Of a stretch of 64,000 nucleotides of DNA, positions 47,337 to 55,618 are shown piece after piece. The stretch is from Draconibacterium aestuarii. Lineage in GTDB: Bacteria > Bacteroidota > Bacteroidia > Bacteroidales > Prolixibacteraceae. Under the pieces are notes generated by a model. The model did no database searches and was not told where the DNA came from. It worked only from the letters and a program-made list of their open reading frames with translations. The stretch is from assembly GCA_026671195.1 (NCBI GenBank), contig JAPOHD010000031.1, positions 208,585 through 272,584 of the forward strand. Reading direction: 5' to 3'. Made by a program: the position numbers and the translations under genes. Numbering within the stretch: the stretch's first letter is position 1; each line of letters opens with the position of its first letter.

Positions 47337-48101
47337 ATGAAAATCATATCGTGGAATGTTAACGGAATTCGTGCCGTTGCTAAAAAGAACTTTTTTGAAG
47401 ATTTTAAATTAATGGATGCCGACATTTTGTGTTTACAGGAAACCAAAGCACAAAACGATCAGGTGGCAGAAACTCTGTCTTCTATTGAAAGTTATCATAT
47501 TTATTCCAATTCAGCTGAAAAGAAAGGTTACTCGGGCACTGCCATTATTTCGAGAACTGAACCACTTAGCGTTTCGCGCGATATAGGAATAGAACAACAT
47601 GACACGGAAGGGCGTGTTTTGACTTTGGAATACGAAAATTTCTATCTTACCAATGTTTATGTACCAAACTCGGGCAGCGACTTGAAACGGCTGAATTACC
47701 GACAAGACTGGGACAAAGCATTTTTTGATTATCTAAAAAATCTGGAAAAAACAAAACCGGTAATCGTTTGCGGTGATTTTAATGTGGCTCACAAAGCCAT
47801 CGATTTGGCCCGACCAAAACCTAACTACAACAAGTCGGCCGGTTATATGCAGGAAGAAATAGACGGAATGGACCGTTACACACAAGGTGGGTTAATAGAT
47901 ACCTTCAGGCATTTTCACCCAGATGTAACCGACAAATACTCGTGGTGGAGTTATCGTGCCGGAGCACGCGGTAAAAATGTAGGCTGGAGAATCGATTACT
48001 TTTTGGTTAGCGAATCTTTTATACCATCCGTTTCAAATGCCTCAATTTTAAGCGAAACTATGGGATCTGACCACTGTCCTGTTGCAATTGAACTGAAATA
48101 G
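47337..48101 (+). CDS. xth: Exodeoxyribonuclease III
   Basis: The 254-residue AP endonuclease/exonuclease has all signature motifs: MKIISWNVNGIRA (Asn and metal site), LQETKAQ (catalytic Glu), TNVYVPNSGSDL, CGDFNVAHKAIDLARP and the C-terminal SDHCPVAIEL with catalytic Asp-His. It nicks abasic sites and removes 3' blocks in base-excision repair, in the cytosol with Mg2+. It is monocistronic with a terminator 64 bp downstream. Confidence 0.95.
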   Translation: MKIISWNVNGIRAVAKKNFFEDFKLMDADILCLQETKAQNDQVAETLSSIESYHIYSNSAEKKGYSGTAIISRTEPLSVSRDIGIEQHDTEGRVLTLEYENFYLTNVYVPNSGSDLKRLNYRQDWDKAFFDYLKNLEKTKPVIVCGDFNVAHKAIDLARPKPNYNKSAGYMQEEIDGMDRYTQGGLIDTFRHFHPDVTDKYSWWSYRAGARGKNVGWRIDYFLVSESFIPSVSNASILSETMGSDHCPVAIELK

Positions 48102-48164
48102 TATAGTTATGTAAGCGGGGTGTAATTATAAATTACTCTAAGTTTCTGTTTATAAGTAGCATAA

Positions 48165-48204
48165 GAAATTAAATCCTGGAATCCTCCGGGATTTAATTTC
48201 TTTG
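48165..48204 (+). terminator. Terminator of xth
   Basis: GAAATTAAATCC (48165-48176) pairs perfectly with GGATTTAATTTC (48189-48200), with a 12-nt loop and then TTTG. Confidence 0.6.
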
Positions 48205-48363
48205 TAGAAAGCAACGTCTTATGTATTGTTTTGTGTCTTCTTAATTATGTAACAAATATATTCAAAGCACCGGTAAATACATTAAAACAACTGCTGAATC
48301 AGGTCTGCCAAAAGGTTTGAATACAGCCTCCGGGATTCTGACATCTGTTAAGTGAATCATACA

Positions 48364-48430
48364 ATTAATATAATTTTTCATTGAGTAAAATCGAAAGAAC
48401 ACCTTTTTTACCCAGTGAAATTATATTAAT
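48364..48430. repeat. AT-rich long imperfect hairpin
   Basis: ATTAATATAATTTTTCATTG and the reverse complement of the right arm (ATTAATATAATTTCACTG) pair across a 67-bp unit, with further pairing towards the centre. The gap 48102-48706 has no coding frame and contains three separate hairpin units. This one could be a small RNA or a mobile-element remnant. Confidence 0.45.
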
Positions 48431-48524
48431 AGCATAGATTCTTCTTTCAAAACCTACCGTATGACTTTGCAACTACAAAAATTCTGATAAAATGATAGGC
48501 AATTGGAATATAGGAAATTCTTAA

Positions 48525-48703
48525 AGTTAACTATCCCTCTGGCAGAGCCAAGGTGTATTTCGCCAACTTTATTTCAGCAAAAAAGCCGATATCCGAATTT
48601 TCATTATTTTACCCCTCTGTCAGTCATTCGACTGACATCTCCCCTGAAATTCAAGTGAGAGTATAAGGAAATCCCGTGGTAAACCACGAGGGAATAGTTG
48701 ACT
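48525..48703. repeat. 179-bp element with terminal inverted repeats and internal hairpins
   Basis: The ends are imperfect inverted repeats: AGTTAACTATCCCTC (48525-48539) against the reverse complement of 48688-48703, AGTCAACTATTCCCTC. Inside are a perfect TGTCAGTC-ATTC-GACTGACA hairpin (48618-48637) and CGTGGT-AA-ACCACG near the right end. It is noncoding, ends 3 bp before the stop codon of the thioredoxin gene, and looks like a MITE or REP-type unit. Confidence 0.6.
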
Positions 48704-48706
48704 AAA

Positions 48707-49129
48707 CTAACTTGCCATTACCGACTCAACTTCTTTTAGAATTGCTTTCTTGGTTTTTACTCCAACAATTCGTCCGGCTTCTTTCCCATCCTTTAAAATA
48801 AGCATGGTTGGAATATTACGTACTTTAAATTTTTGTGCCAACTGCTGATTATGATCTACATTTACTTTTGCCACCATAAATTCGTTTTGGGTGTCGGCAA
48901 TTTCATTCACTACCGGCGCAATTATTTTACATGGTGCACACCAGGGTGCCCAAAAATCAACGAGAGCCACTCCCCGCTTTGTGGCAGCTTTAAAATTTTT
49001 ATTATTCAAAACTTTAATTTGTTTACTGTTGGCTACCGGTTTGGCATTTTTCATTCGAAAATAGTTCACAGTAATTAACACAACCAGTGCAACTACAACT
49101 ACAAGAATTAAAATAAGAGTTACAGACAT
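48707..49129 (-). CDS. Membrane-anchored thioredoxin
   Basis: The 140-residue protein has one N-terminal membrane helix (about 3-23) and then a thioredoxin fold with active site WCAPC (C64, C67) and cis-proline at NIPTML. The anchor's basic flank (YFRMKNAK) lies after the helix, which favours a cytosolic thioredoxin domain; TrxB from the same operon could then reduce it. If the topology is reversed it would act in the periplasm. It is the last gene of the redox operon, 3 bp after OsmC. Confidence 0.88.
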   Translation of the reverse strand: MSVTLILILVVVVALVVLITVNYFRMKNAKPVANSKQIKVLNNKNFKAATKRGVALVDFWAPWCAPCKIIAPVVNEIADTQNEFMVAKVNVDHNQQLAQKFKVRNIPTMLILKDGKEAGRIVGVKTKKAILKEVESVMAS

Positions 49130-49132
49130 AAT

Positions 49133-49555
49133 TTACGATTCAATAATTTTTATTTCGGAAGTAATATCAATGGCTTTTTTATATAAAGCGCTTACTCCAC
49201 AATACCTCTCTTCCGACAAACTAACAGCTTTTTTTAGTTTTTCCAATGGAAGATCCTTCCCTTTAAAGCTATATATAACATTCATTTTAGAAAACTGCTT
49301 CGGATGTTCCTCGGTTAAATCGCCTTCAACGCTTACACTAAAATCGTCCAGCTCAACACGCATTTTTCTCAGAATAGAAACCACATCCATTCCTGTACAT
49401 CCTGCCAGTGCAGTAAGCATCAATGGTTTTGGCCGCGGGCCACGATCTTCACCACCTCCAGCTTCTGTCGCATCCAGAATTATTTTGTGGCCGTTCACTT
49501 CGGCTTCAAAAGCCATATTATTCAACCAGTTTACTTTTACTTCTTGCTTTACCAT
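49133..49555 (-). CDS. OsmC/Ohr-family peroxiredoxin-like protein
   Basis: The 140-residue protein has the OsmC fold. It shows GPRPKPLMLTALAGCTGMDVVSILRKMR, given here as GPRPKPLML and LAGCTGMDVVSIL, with the first conserved Cys in GCTGMD. The second Cys lies in SEERYCGVSALYKKA. OsmC proteins reduce organic hydroperoxides with two cysteines using a thiol donor. The neighbours TrxB and thioredoxin could supply electrons. It sits between trxB (55 bp) and thioredoxin (3 bp) in one operon. Confidence 0.9.
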   Translation of the reverse strand: MVKQEVKVNWLNNMAFEAEVNGHKIILDATEAGGGEDRGPRPKPLMLTALAGCTGMDVVSILRKMRVELDDFSVSVEGDLTEEHPKQFSKMNVIYSFKGKDLPLEKLKKAVSLSEERYCGVSALYKKAIDITSEIKIIES

Positions 49556-49610
49556 ATTTTATTATTTTAACTGTTCTTTTCTATTTTTTTCTTATTAACC
49601 AATTGACCTT

Positions 49611-50531
49611 TTAATCACGCAAATATTCAGCAACACTTAAAGCGGCAATGGTTCCTTCGGCAACGGCAGTGGTTACTTGCCGGTATTTCTTATTGATACA
49701 ATCACCGGCAGCAAAAACTCCGTCAACGTTGGTTTTCATATCCGAATTAACAACAATCTCTTTTTGGTTATTTAACACAACATGTTTTTCCAAATCTTCT
49801 GTGTTGGGCTGGTAACCAATAAAAATAAAAGTTCCATCGGTTTTCAATTCCGATGTTTTACCGCTAGGCAGATGTTCGATATTTACTTTCTCAAGTTTCC
49901 CGTTTCCATAAAACCCCCGCAGTTCCGATTCCATCACAAACTCAATTTTAGGATTGTTTTTAGCCTCCAGAATAGCGTGTTCGAATGCCTGAAAATGATC
50001 GAACTGATGAACGATAGTTACTTTTGTTGCAAAATTTGTGAGAGCAACAGCTTCTTCCAAAGCCGAGTTTCCACCACCAACAACCACCACCTCTTTATCG
50101 GTAAAGAAATCGCCATCGCAAGTTGCGCAGTACGATATCCCTTTCCCTTTATACTGGCCTTCGCCCTCTATATTCAAAGAACGAGGTCTTCCTCCCGGAG
50201 TTAATACAACCGACTTGCCATGGAAAGTTCTTCCGTCTTCCAGCTCGATGGTTTTTATATCTCCTGCCAGTTGGTAGTTCTTTATTTTAATATTCGATTT
50301 AATTTTGCAACCAAAACTCTTCGCCTGCATTTTCATATTATTGGCCAGCATATAACCTTTAGTAGTTGGCACACCCGGATAATTTGCAATCTCTTCGGTT
50401 AATACCATTTGTCCGCCAACAGCGCCTTCATTCAAAATAAGCGTCGAAAGTTTTGCCCGCGAGGTATAAATTCCTGCTGTTAATCCGGCGGCACCTGCAC
50501 CTACTATTATTGTATCGAATACTTCGTTCAT
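49611..50531 (-). CDS. trxB: Thioredoxin reductase
   Basis: The 306-residue flavoprotein has an FAD Rossmann motif (IIVGAGAAGLTAGIYTSRA), redox cysteines C135-x2-C138 (SYCATCDGDFF), an NADPH-binding motif (VVGGGNSALEEA) and a C-terminal FAD motif (VFAAGDCINKKYRQ). It reduces thioredoxin with NADPH in the cytosol. Operon neighbours are the unusual thioredoxin-like protein upstream and OsmC and thioredoxin downstream. Confidence 0.95.
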   Translation of the reverse strand: MNEVFDTIIVGAGAAGLTAGIYTSRAKLSTLILNEGAVGGQMVLTEEIANYPGVPTTKGYMLANNMKMQAKSFGCKIKSNIKIKNYQLAGDIKTIELEDGRTFHGKSVVLTPGGRPRSLNIEGEGQYKGKGISYCATCDGDFFTDKEVVVVGGGNSALEEAVALTNFATKVTIVHQFDHFQAFEHAILEAKNNPKIEFVMESELRGFYGNGKLEKVNIEHLPSGKTSELKTDGTFIFIGYQPNTEDLEKHVVLNNQKEIVVNSDMKTNVDGVFAAGDCINKKYRQVTTAVAEGTIAALSVAEYLRD

Positions 50532-50624
50532 TGATATAATTGTTTTCTGGTTCTTTTCACTTTAGTTATTCCCGCAGATACATTTTGTCTCCGCAGGAAT
50601 AACATTTTCACTCACTTAATTAAA

Positions 50625-50975
50625 TCAGGCCCCAAACTCTTCATCTAAAATAGTAGATACCTGCTGCATGTTCTGAATACTGCTGGTAGCCGTGGCAACC
50701 TTACCGTTCTTGTAATACATGGTAAATGGCAGGCCCATAAAGCCTGTACATTCAGGGGCACTACGGATTACTGCAGCCTCTGGATTATCAAAAGCCATAA
50801 CAGCAAATTTCACATCGGTACGTTCTTCTTCCAACTCCTCCATTACATCGTAAACCGGCAAACACATTGGTCCCATTCGTCCGCAACATACCATTACATT
50901 TTCGTTTTCAACTATTAGTTTTTCAAGTTCTGCTGCTGACTCAATTTCCTGTAATCCTGTTTGTAGTAATTTCAT
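50625..50975 (-). CDS. Thioredoxin-fold protein with non-canonical cysteine motif
   Basis: The 116-residue protein keeps thioredoxin strand order and a cis-proline element (FMGLPFTMYYKNGKVA). In place of WCxxC it has CCGRMGPMCLP (C30, C31, C38). Aligned on the second resolving Cys, the usual first Cys is Gly35 and a pair of cysteines lies seven residues earlier. A further Cys occurs near residue 76 (APECTGF). It may be a specialised dithiol or metal/sulfur carrier served by TrxB. It is cytosolic, 11 bp after the NifX-like gene. Confidence 0.8.
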   Translation of the reverse strand: MKLLQTGLQEIESAAELEKLIVENENVMVCCGRMGPMCLPVYDVMEELEEERTDVKFAVMAFDNPEAAVIRSAPECTGFMGLPFTMYYKNGKVATATSSIQNMQQVSTILDEEFGA

Positions 50976-50986
50976 TCGTCTAAAAT

Positions 50987-51331
50987 TTAATTTGTTATTT
51001 CTATAATAATGTTTTTATCCGATTCCAGATTCCCGTTAAGGTAATCATCAATCAATTTATCGCTTGAATTCTGTGGTACACCAACAAAAAGATTCACCTT
51101 TTTCGATGCAAAAAGGGTAATGATATTTTTATTGACTTTGTATACAATTACATCGGTTATGTGTTGTTTTTCTAACCATAGTGGCAGTTCTGAAACACTT
51201 GAAACTTCGGGCATTTCTATCTTTCTCTGCTGGACTTTCCCTTCTTCTATTTCAAATATCTCGTAGTAGGAACACCCGCCGAAATATTCGCTCAATTTGC
51301 CATCTACTATTGGTATTGCTACTCGTTTCAT
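50987..51331 (-). CDS. NifX/NifB-type dinitrogenase cofactor-domain protein
   Basis: The 114-residue stand-alone domain of the NifX/NifY/VnfX superfamily opens with MKRVAIPIVDGKLSEYFGGC and has FGGCSYYEIFEIEEGK, then ITDVIVYKVNKNIITLFASK. In nitrogenase systems this domain binds iron-sulfur or FeMo-cofactor precursors. No nif genes are here, so it is more likely an Fe-S or sulfur-relay protein of this redox operon. It is the first gene of the operon and is divergent from a Crp/Fnr gene across 203 bp. Confidence 0.85.
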   Translation of the reverse strand: MKRVAIPIVDGKLSEYFGGCSYYEIFEIEEGKVQQRKIEMPEVSSVSELPLWLEKQHITDVIVYKVNKNIITLFASKKVNLFVGVPQNSSDKLIDDYLNGNLESDKNIIIEITN

Positions 51332-51436
51332 TTTTTAGCTATTTCTTTTGATACAAAATTAGGTAACATCAAAATCCCTTGCCAGAAAATGGCATTTAAG
51401 CCTGTCAGTCAACAAACTGAACTTTTGTAGTTTTTT

Positions 51437-51454
51437 TTCTGTCATATGACAGAA
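51437..51454. promoter_or_regulatory. Perfect 18-bp palindrome between Crp/Fnr gene and redox operon
   Basis: TTCTGTCATATGACAGAA is a perfect palindrome 106 bp before the redox operon's first ATG and 81 bp before the Crp/Fnr gene's. TGTCA-TA-TGACA half-sites resemble Crp/Fnr-family operators. A related CTGTCAGTC lies at about 51402-51410. Confidence 0.65.
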
Positions 51455-51485
51455 GTGAATTATTTAAGATTGAAGAATACAAATC

Positions 51486-51515
51486 TTGAATAATTGTATT
51501 AGTTGTTTAATTTTG
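51486..51515 (+). promoter_or_regulatory. Bacteroidota sigma promoter of the Crp/Fnr gene
   Basis: TTG (51486-51488), 19 nt spacer, then TAATTTTG (51508-51515): a near-textbook TTTG-N19-TAnnTTTG promoter, 20 bp before the ATG at 51535. The palindrome at 51437-51454 lies just upstream of it. Confidence 0.65.
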
Positions 51516-51534
51516 GAGAGCTAAAAACATTTTC

Positions 51535-52194
51535 ATGAGCAAATTTAAAGGACTAAACGACGATTGCAGATTGGAATATTTCACCGAGCTGGCAGAACAC
51601 AAAACACGTGTTCATTATTTGAAAAGTGAAAATATTTTTAAGCAGGGTGCTTTTGCGCCGTATGTTATTTATGTGGTAAAAGGGCTAATTAAAGTATACT
51701 TGCAAACCGGTTTCGACAAACAAATCAATATCAGCATATCAAAACCAGGCGACTTTTTGGCCTTTTCTTCCATCTTTGGTGAACCGGTTCATACTTACTC
51801 CACACAAGCTTTAACCGATGCCGAAATTTGTATGATTGAAAAAGAAAGCCTCAAACAGATTTTGCTTGACAACCCGGAATATGCTCTGAAATTAACTTCG
51901 AAGAACTACAGCAACGAAAAACATTTATTAGAGATCATAAAAAACGTTTCGTATAAACAAATGCGTGGGAAACTGGCCTCTGCCCTGCTTTACCTCTCAA
52001 ACGATGATTTTCAAAAGTTCGATATTTTTCAGCTTCTGACCCGACAAGACCTTGCTGATTTTGCATCGATTTCGGCAGAAAGTGCCATTAAATTTTTGAA
52101 AGAATTTGAGAAAGAACGCATGTTGAAATTAACGGGGAAAGCAATTGAGATAATTGATGCTGTTAAACTGGAAAACATAAGTAAAAAAGGCTGA
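51535..52194 (+). CDS. Crp/Fnr-family regulator of the redox operon
   Basis: The 219-residue protein has a cNMP-binding-like beta-barrel (about 15-125), a dimer helix and a winged HTH (about 160-215, LLTRQDLADFASISAESAIKFLKEFEKE). There are two cysteines only (near the N-terminus and in AEICMIEKE), so an Fnr-type [4Fe-4S] cluster is unlikely. It is divergent from the thiol-redox operon with a perfect palindrome between, so it likely controls both. The effector is unknown. Confidence 0.9.
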   Translation: MSKFKGLNDDCRLEYFTELAEHKTRVHYLKSENIFKQGAFAPYVIYVVKGLIKVYLQTGFDKQINISISKPGDFLAFSSIFGEPVHTYSTQALTDAEICMIEKESLKQILLDNPEYALKLTSKNYSNEKHLLEIIKNVSYKQMRGKLASALLYLSNDDFQKFDIFQLLTRQDLADFASISAESAIKFLKEFEKERMLKLTGKAIEIIDAVKLENISKKG

Positions 52195-52493
52195 TAATGA
52201 AACTATCAGAAACATAGAAACAGCAACTTGAAACCGAATCGAAATTTGCCGCAACAAGGAGCAGTGCCCCAGATGGACCAGACACCAATAAGAACGTAAA
52301 ATTCGAATTTCGGAGGTATTATCTCTAATCATCAATTTACGTAAAAAGTAATTCACTTTGTGTTCATTACTTTATTGTTTTTCACATTCTTATTTTGTAC
52401 TTTAAAACGCAATTACTATTATCACGATTAGCATATATTACATTTTCATATTCTTTCATTTAAGAAAAGAATTGTTCGCATTTTTAGGTATAA

Positions 52494-53246
52494 ATGATGA
52501 ATCATCAAGAAACTTCACCAATCAGTAAAAAACCTCCATCAAAAAGTAAAAATGTAATTTCCGATATCAAAAACTTTTTAATTAATAAACCTCAGAAGCC
52601 AACATTAATAAAATTTGAATCGGAAGAAATAAGAAAAGAATACAACAGGAGAATATTGCAACGGGTAGGAATTCAGGTTGAAAAAAACTTCGTTTTAAAT
52701 ATTCATAAAATTGGAGTTGACGCTCCTGTCGGTTATATTTTTAATGAATTATTGAATTGGAATGGAGATTCAACCTGCTGGCCAAATCATGTGGCAAAAG
52801 TTGAACGAATTGATGGGGATATTCAGAACATTGAGATTCTTCCGTTAGGTATAAAAAAATATCCATTTGGATTCAAAAAGAGCTTCTTAGGACTTAATTT
52901 AATTCCCCTTTTTTATTTGCGTTCAATTAGAATTAAACAAACACCTGATGCTTTCGACTTTGATAATGCCCGCTATTTATTATACAATTGCACCGGAGGA
53001 TACCCCATTGGAATTTTTGTAATGTATGTACGTTCATCAATTGAAGAGCTTGGAGAAACTGCACAATCGCAGTTAATATTTGCAGTAAGTTTTAACTTTT
53101 ACGGAAAGGAAAAAGAGGCCATTAAATTGGTAAACCGGACTTGGGAAAGCATTCACAACCGTGTAACGTCGAATGTTTTAAACAGAGTAAAACAACTGAG
53201 CGAATGGAGATTGGATAAAATGGCCAATGATCAAAAATATTTATAA
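52494..53246 (+). CDS. Hypothetical protein with SRPBCC/START-like features
   Basis: This 250-residue protein was not assigned to a family with confidence. The N-terminus is basic (ISKKPPSKSKNV); there is no signal peptide. The middle (about 70-215) alternates strands and a long C-terminal helix (FYGKEKEAIKLVNRTWESIHNRV) in a way that recalls SRPBCC or polyketide-cyclase lipid-binding folds. Its stop overlaps the stop of the convergent HD-domain gene by 6 bp (shared TTATAA), so the two genes are physically tied to the adenylate-cyclase operon. The 299-bp gap before it (52195-52493) holds nothing recognisable. Confidence 0.6.
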   Translation: MMNHQETSPISKKPPSKSKNVISDIKNFLINKPQKPTLIKFESEEIRKEYNRRILQRVGIQVEKNFVLNIHKIGVDAPVGYIFNELLNWNGDSTCWPNHVAKVERIDGDIQNIEILPLGIKKYPFGFKKSFLGLNLIPLFYLRSIRIKQTPDAFDFDNARYLLYNCTGGYPIGIFVMYVRSSIEELGETAQSQLIFAVSFNFYGKEKEAIKLVNRTWESIHNRVTSNVLNRVKQLSEWRLDKMANDQKYL

Positions 53247-53846
53247 TTCAGCAATTCTATTTTTTATTCGTTCCCTATTCATTTTTTTCTTTGGTTCTAA
53301 AATCAACCGGCCATATCTAGTATGATAACTGTGTGCGTAAAAAAAGTGTAACGAATTAACATGAAACTCTTTTTCAGTATATGAAACCTGTCCTGTTAAA
53401 TTCCATTCCTCTCGCATATATTCAATTTGTTCAAAATAGTTTTCATAAGAAAGGTGCATTAAATCAGCATCGCAAAGAATTTTTGAAAATAAATCTTTTG
53501 GCTGCTGAGGTACTTTTGTTGCCAGAATTGACGTCTTTATCAATGTAACATCTGAATCAGGTATTCCTTTTGAATTGAGAAACGTTGCAGCTATTTCGGC
53601 ACTTTGCAATTCATGATCGGAATAAAGTTTCACATACCCAACATCGTGAAAAAGGGCAGCTAATCGGAGAATATTTAGGTCATTTTCATTCAAATTATAA
53701 TAATTCCCAATAAGCTCAACATTTTTCAGAACATCGAAGGTGTGATCCTTTGTATGCCAGACACAATTCGCAGGCAACTCTTCATCAAGAATATTTGAAA
53801 CATATCTGCTGGCTTGGTCAATTAGATTTGTATTTATTTCATTCAT
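53241..53846 (-). CDS. HD-domain phosphohydrolase
   Basis: From the start at 53846 (MNEINTNLID) the protein has 201 residues; 29 further codons are open but overlap the preceding gene. The metal-binding HD motif is FHDVGY (H67-D68), with a partner His in WHTKDHTFDVL (H35) and later YSDHELQSAE, the H...HD...D pattern. HD proteins hydrolyse phosphate esters, often nucleotides or cyclic nucleotides. In an operon with adenylate cyclase and a cNMP-binding protein, cAMP or a derived nucleotide is a reasonable guess for substrate, but unproven. Confidence 0.85.
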   Translation of the reverse strand: MNEINTNLIDQASRYVSNILDEELPANCVWHTKDHTFDVLKNVELIGNYYNLNENDLNILRLAALFHDVGYVKLYSDHELQSAEIAATFLNSKGIPDSDVTLIKTSILATKVPQQPKDLFSKILCDADLMHLSYENYFEQIEYMREEWNLTGQVSYTEKEFHVNSLHFFYAHSYHTRYGRLILEPKKKMNRERIKNRIAEL

Positions 53847-53877
53847 TGAAAGACATAAATTGAGATAATTAATCTTG

Positions 53878-54237
53878 CTACTTCGCACCCATCTGTTTTG
53901 TGGTTTCCCGAAGCCGGTTCGACATTTTTTCAAGCAAGCGAAATGCCAGTGATGGATCTTTCTGAATGGATTTGTACAAGCTTCTTTTATCCATGGTCAG
54001 AATTGTGGCCTCACCTTTTGCGCGTACTGTACACGAACGTACATCTTTCTCAAAGATGCCCATTTCTCCAAAGAAATCCGTTTCTCCTAATTTTGCTACA
54101 ACGGTTTCTTTATCACCGGTTTCATCAACTATTTCAACCATCCCTTTTTGGATCACATAAAAGCAATCTCCAACTGATCCTTGTTTGAGAATTACTTCAC
54201 CGTCGTTATAAACATGCCCAAGCGAATTATTTGTCAT
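53878..54237 (-). CDS. Stand-alone cyclic-nucleotide-binding domain protein
   Basis: This 119-residue protein is only a CNB domain, with no DNA-binding or kinase part. The phosphate-binding cassette is intact: FFGEMGIFEKDVRSCTVRAK with E58 and R67, the residues that hold the ribose and cyclic phosphate in Crp and PKA. A C-terminal helix (LLEKMSNRLRETTKQ) could bind a partner. It overlaps the FAD-oxidoreductase gene by 11 bp, so the two are made together; a cAMP-responsive regulatory subunit of that enzyme is an attractive inference. Confidence 0.88.
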   Translation of the reverse strand: MTNNSLGHVYNDGEVILKQGSVGDCFYVIQKGMVEIVDETGDKETVVAKLGETDFFGEMGIFEKDVRSCTVRAKGEATILTMDKRSLYKSIQKDPSLAFRLLEKMSNRLRETTKQMGAK

Positions 54238-55603
54238 TTTTACTATTATTTAGATTAAAAATTCCTTTTATCGTATTTGTTATTAACGAAATTAATGTAG
54301 CCGGATGCAATACCCTCATCAGTATGTCGGTGTAAGGTGCACTACCTGTAAAGGTATCCCACAATACAGAACTCATTCTTCTTTTATCAGTTTCCTTTTG
54401 TTGTTCTTTTACAACCATACTAAATATTCCTCTTTTTAGAACAGCTGATTTTTGAATAATAGTAGTAACCATAAAAATTAATTTACCAATGCTATTATCC
54501 CTGTTTAAGCGGGTGCATGCAGGTTGGTAATATTTTTGAAAGTCTGATTCTGAGACACCATTGAAAATAGCCGCTTTAGCAGCTGCTTTGGCTGTGATAT
54601 AAGCAGCACCTATTCCGTTCTTATATAATTTCGACGATGCAGAGTCTCCAATCAGCACCACGCGATCGGAAAATGCGTAGCGTGCATTTTTCACATTAAT
54701 ACTTGGGAAACACTGGCAAGGACTAATTTCCCTGATATCTATTTCTTTTGGGAAACACTTTTTAACAGCATCGCTGTTTAAAAAGCTGTCAACAATTTCT
54801 TTATCAATTTGATTGCCCAGTAAAACCAATGTTACATAATGCCCCTTGGGAATAAGCGCCCCAAATTTTATATTTTTAAGGTTGAGTAAAAACACATGCA
54901 TCGAATTTCCAAAATATTGGTTAATCAGTTCATGCCCCAGTTTAAATTCACAGATATAGGTTTTTGTTGTTTCAGGTGGTATAAAGGCCGGAGTAATCTT
55001 TTTGAAGAAAGAAAATGATCTCGGATTTAGCCCCACGGACCCGATGACAAGATCATAACTCACTGAATTTGTTTTTGTTTGAACATCGATACCGACCTCA
55101 GTTCGTTCCAAATCAATTACCTTTTCATAAATCAGGCTGACACCTTTCTTTTCGCAAAGCTGCAATAAATAATTGTCGAAACTAACCGAATCAACATCAT
55201 CAGCTCCTAATGGGCCAAATCCTCTGAACATTGATGCGATTCTTTGTTCTCGCAATGGCGTTTCAATTACCGTTGTGCCTTGCTCCATGTGCATGGTATA
55301 AGATTTTATTCCTCGTCGGATTACATTCGAAGGAAGAACAATTCCTTCTGCAGACAATGCCTGTACCAAAGATTCAGACACTATTCCTCCACAATGGTTA
55401 CAACCAGCAGGGCCGGCTACGTGAAAATTCTTTGCTTCATAAATATCAATCTGAATTTCGATTCCCATTCGTTCAGCAAAATCAAGAGCGAAGTAGGCAA
55501 AAAAACTTCCCGATGGACCGCCTCCAATAACAGCTATTTTGGAACCGTTCTCAATAATAAGGCTTTTGTCTTTTGTTACTTCAATTGGATTATTGTTATC
55601 CAT
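54227..55603 (-). CDS. FAD-dependent oxidoreductase, geranylgeranyl-reductase-like
   Basis: The 458-residue flavoprotein has an N-terminal Rossmann FAD motif (IAVIGGGPSGSFFAYFA), a second motif (VVLIGDSASSKLYKNGIG) near residue 320, and a GPAGCNHCGGIV element near residue 67. That element resembles the cysteine-containing loop of geranylgeranyl reductases. The C-terminus is hydrophobic (MRVLHPATLISLITN), suggesting membrane association. Such enzymes reduce isoprenoid or lipid double bonds. It lies 15 bp after the cyclase gene and overlaps the CNB gene by 11 bp, a strong sign of a functional unit. Confidence 0.82.
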   Translation of the reverse strand: MDNNNPIEVTKDKSLIIENGSKIAVIGGGPSGSFFAYFALDFAERMGIEIQIDIYEAKNFHVAGPAGCNHCGGIVSESLVQALSAEGIVLPSNVIRRGIKSYTMHMEQGTTVIETPLREQRIASMFRGFGPLGADDVDSVSFDNYLLQLCEKKGVSLIYEKVIDLERTEVGIDVQTKTNSVSYDLVIGSVGLNPRSFSFFKKITPAFIPPETTKTYICEFKLGHELINQYFGNSMHVFLLNLKNIKFGALIPKGHYVTLVLLGNQIDKEIVDSFLNSDAVKKCFPKEIDIREISPCQCFPSINVKNARYAFSDRVVLIGDSASSKLYKNGIGAAYITAKAAAKAAIFNGVSESDFQKYYQPACTRLNRDNSIGKLIFMVTTIIQKSAVLKRGIFSMVVKEQQKETDKRRMSSVLWDTFTGSAPYTDILMRVLHPATLISLITNTIKGIFNLNNSKNDK

Positions 55604-55618
55604 TTCTTAAAATCAGTA

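Noticed and set aside
50987..51331. Nitrogenase cofactor synthesis locus
   Set aside because: Only a single NifX-type domain is present; no nifHDK, nifB or molybdenum genes are nearby.
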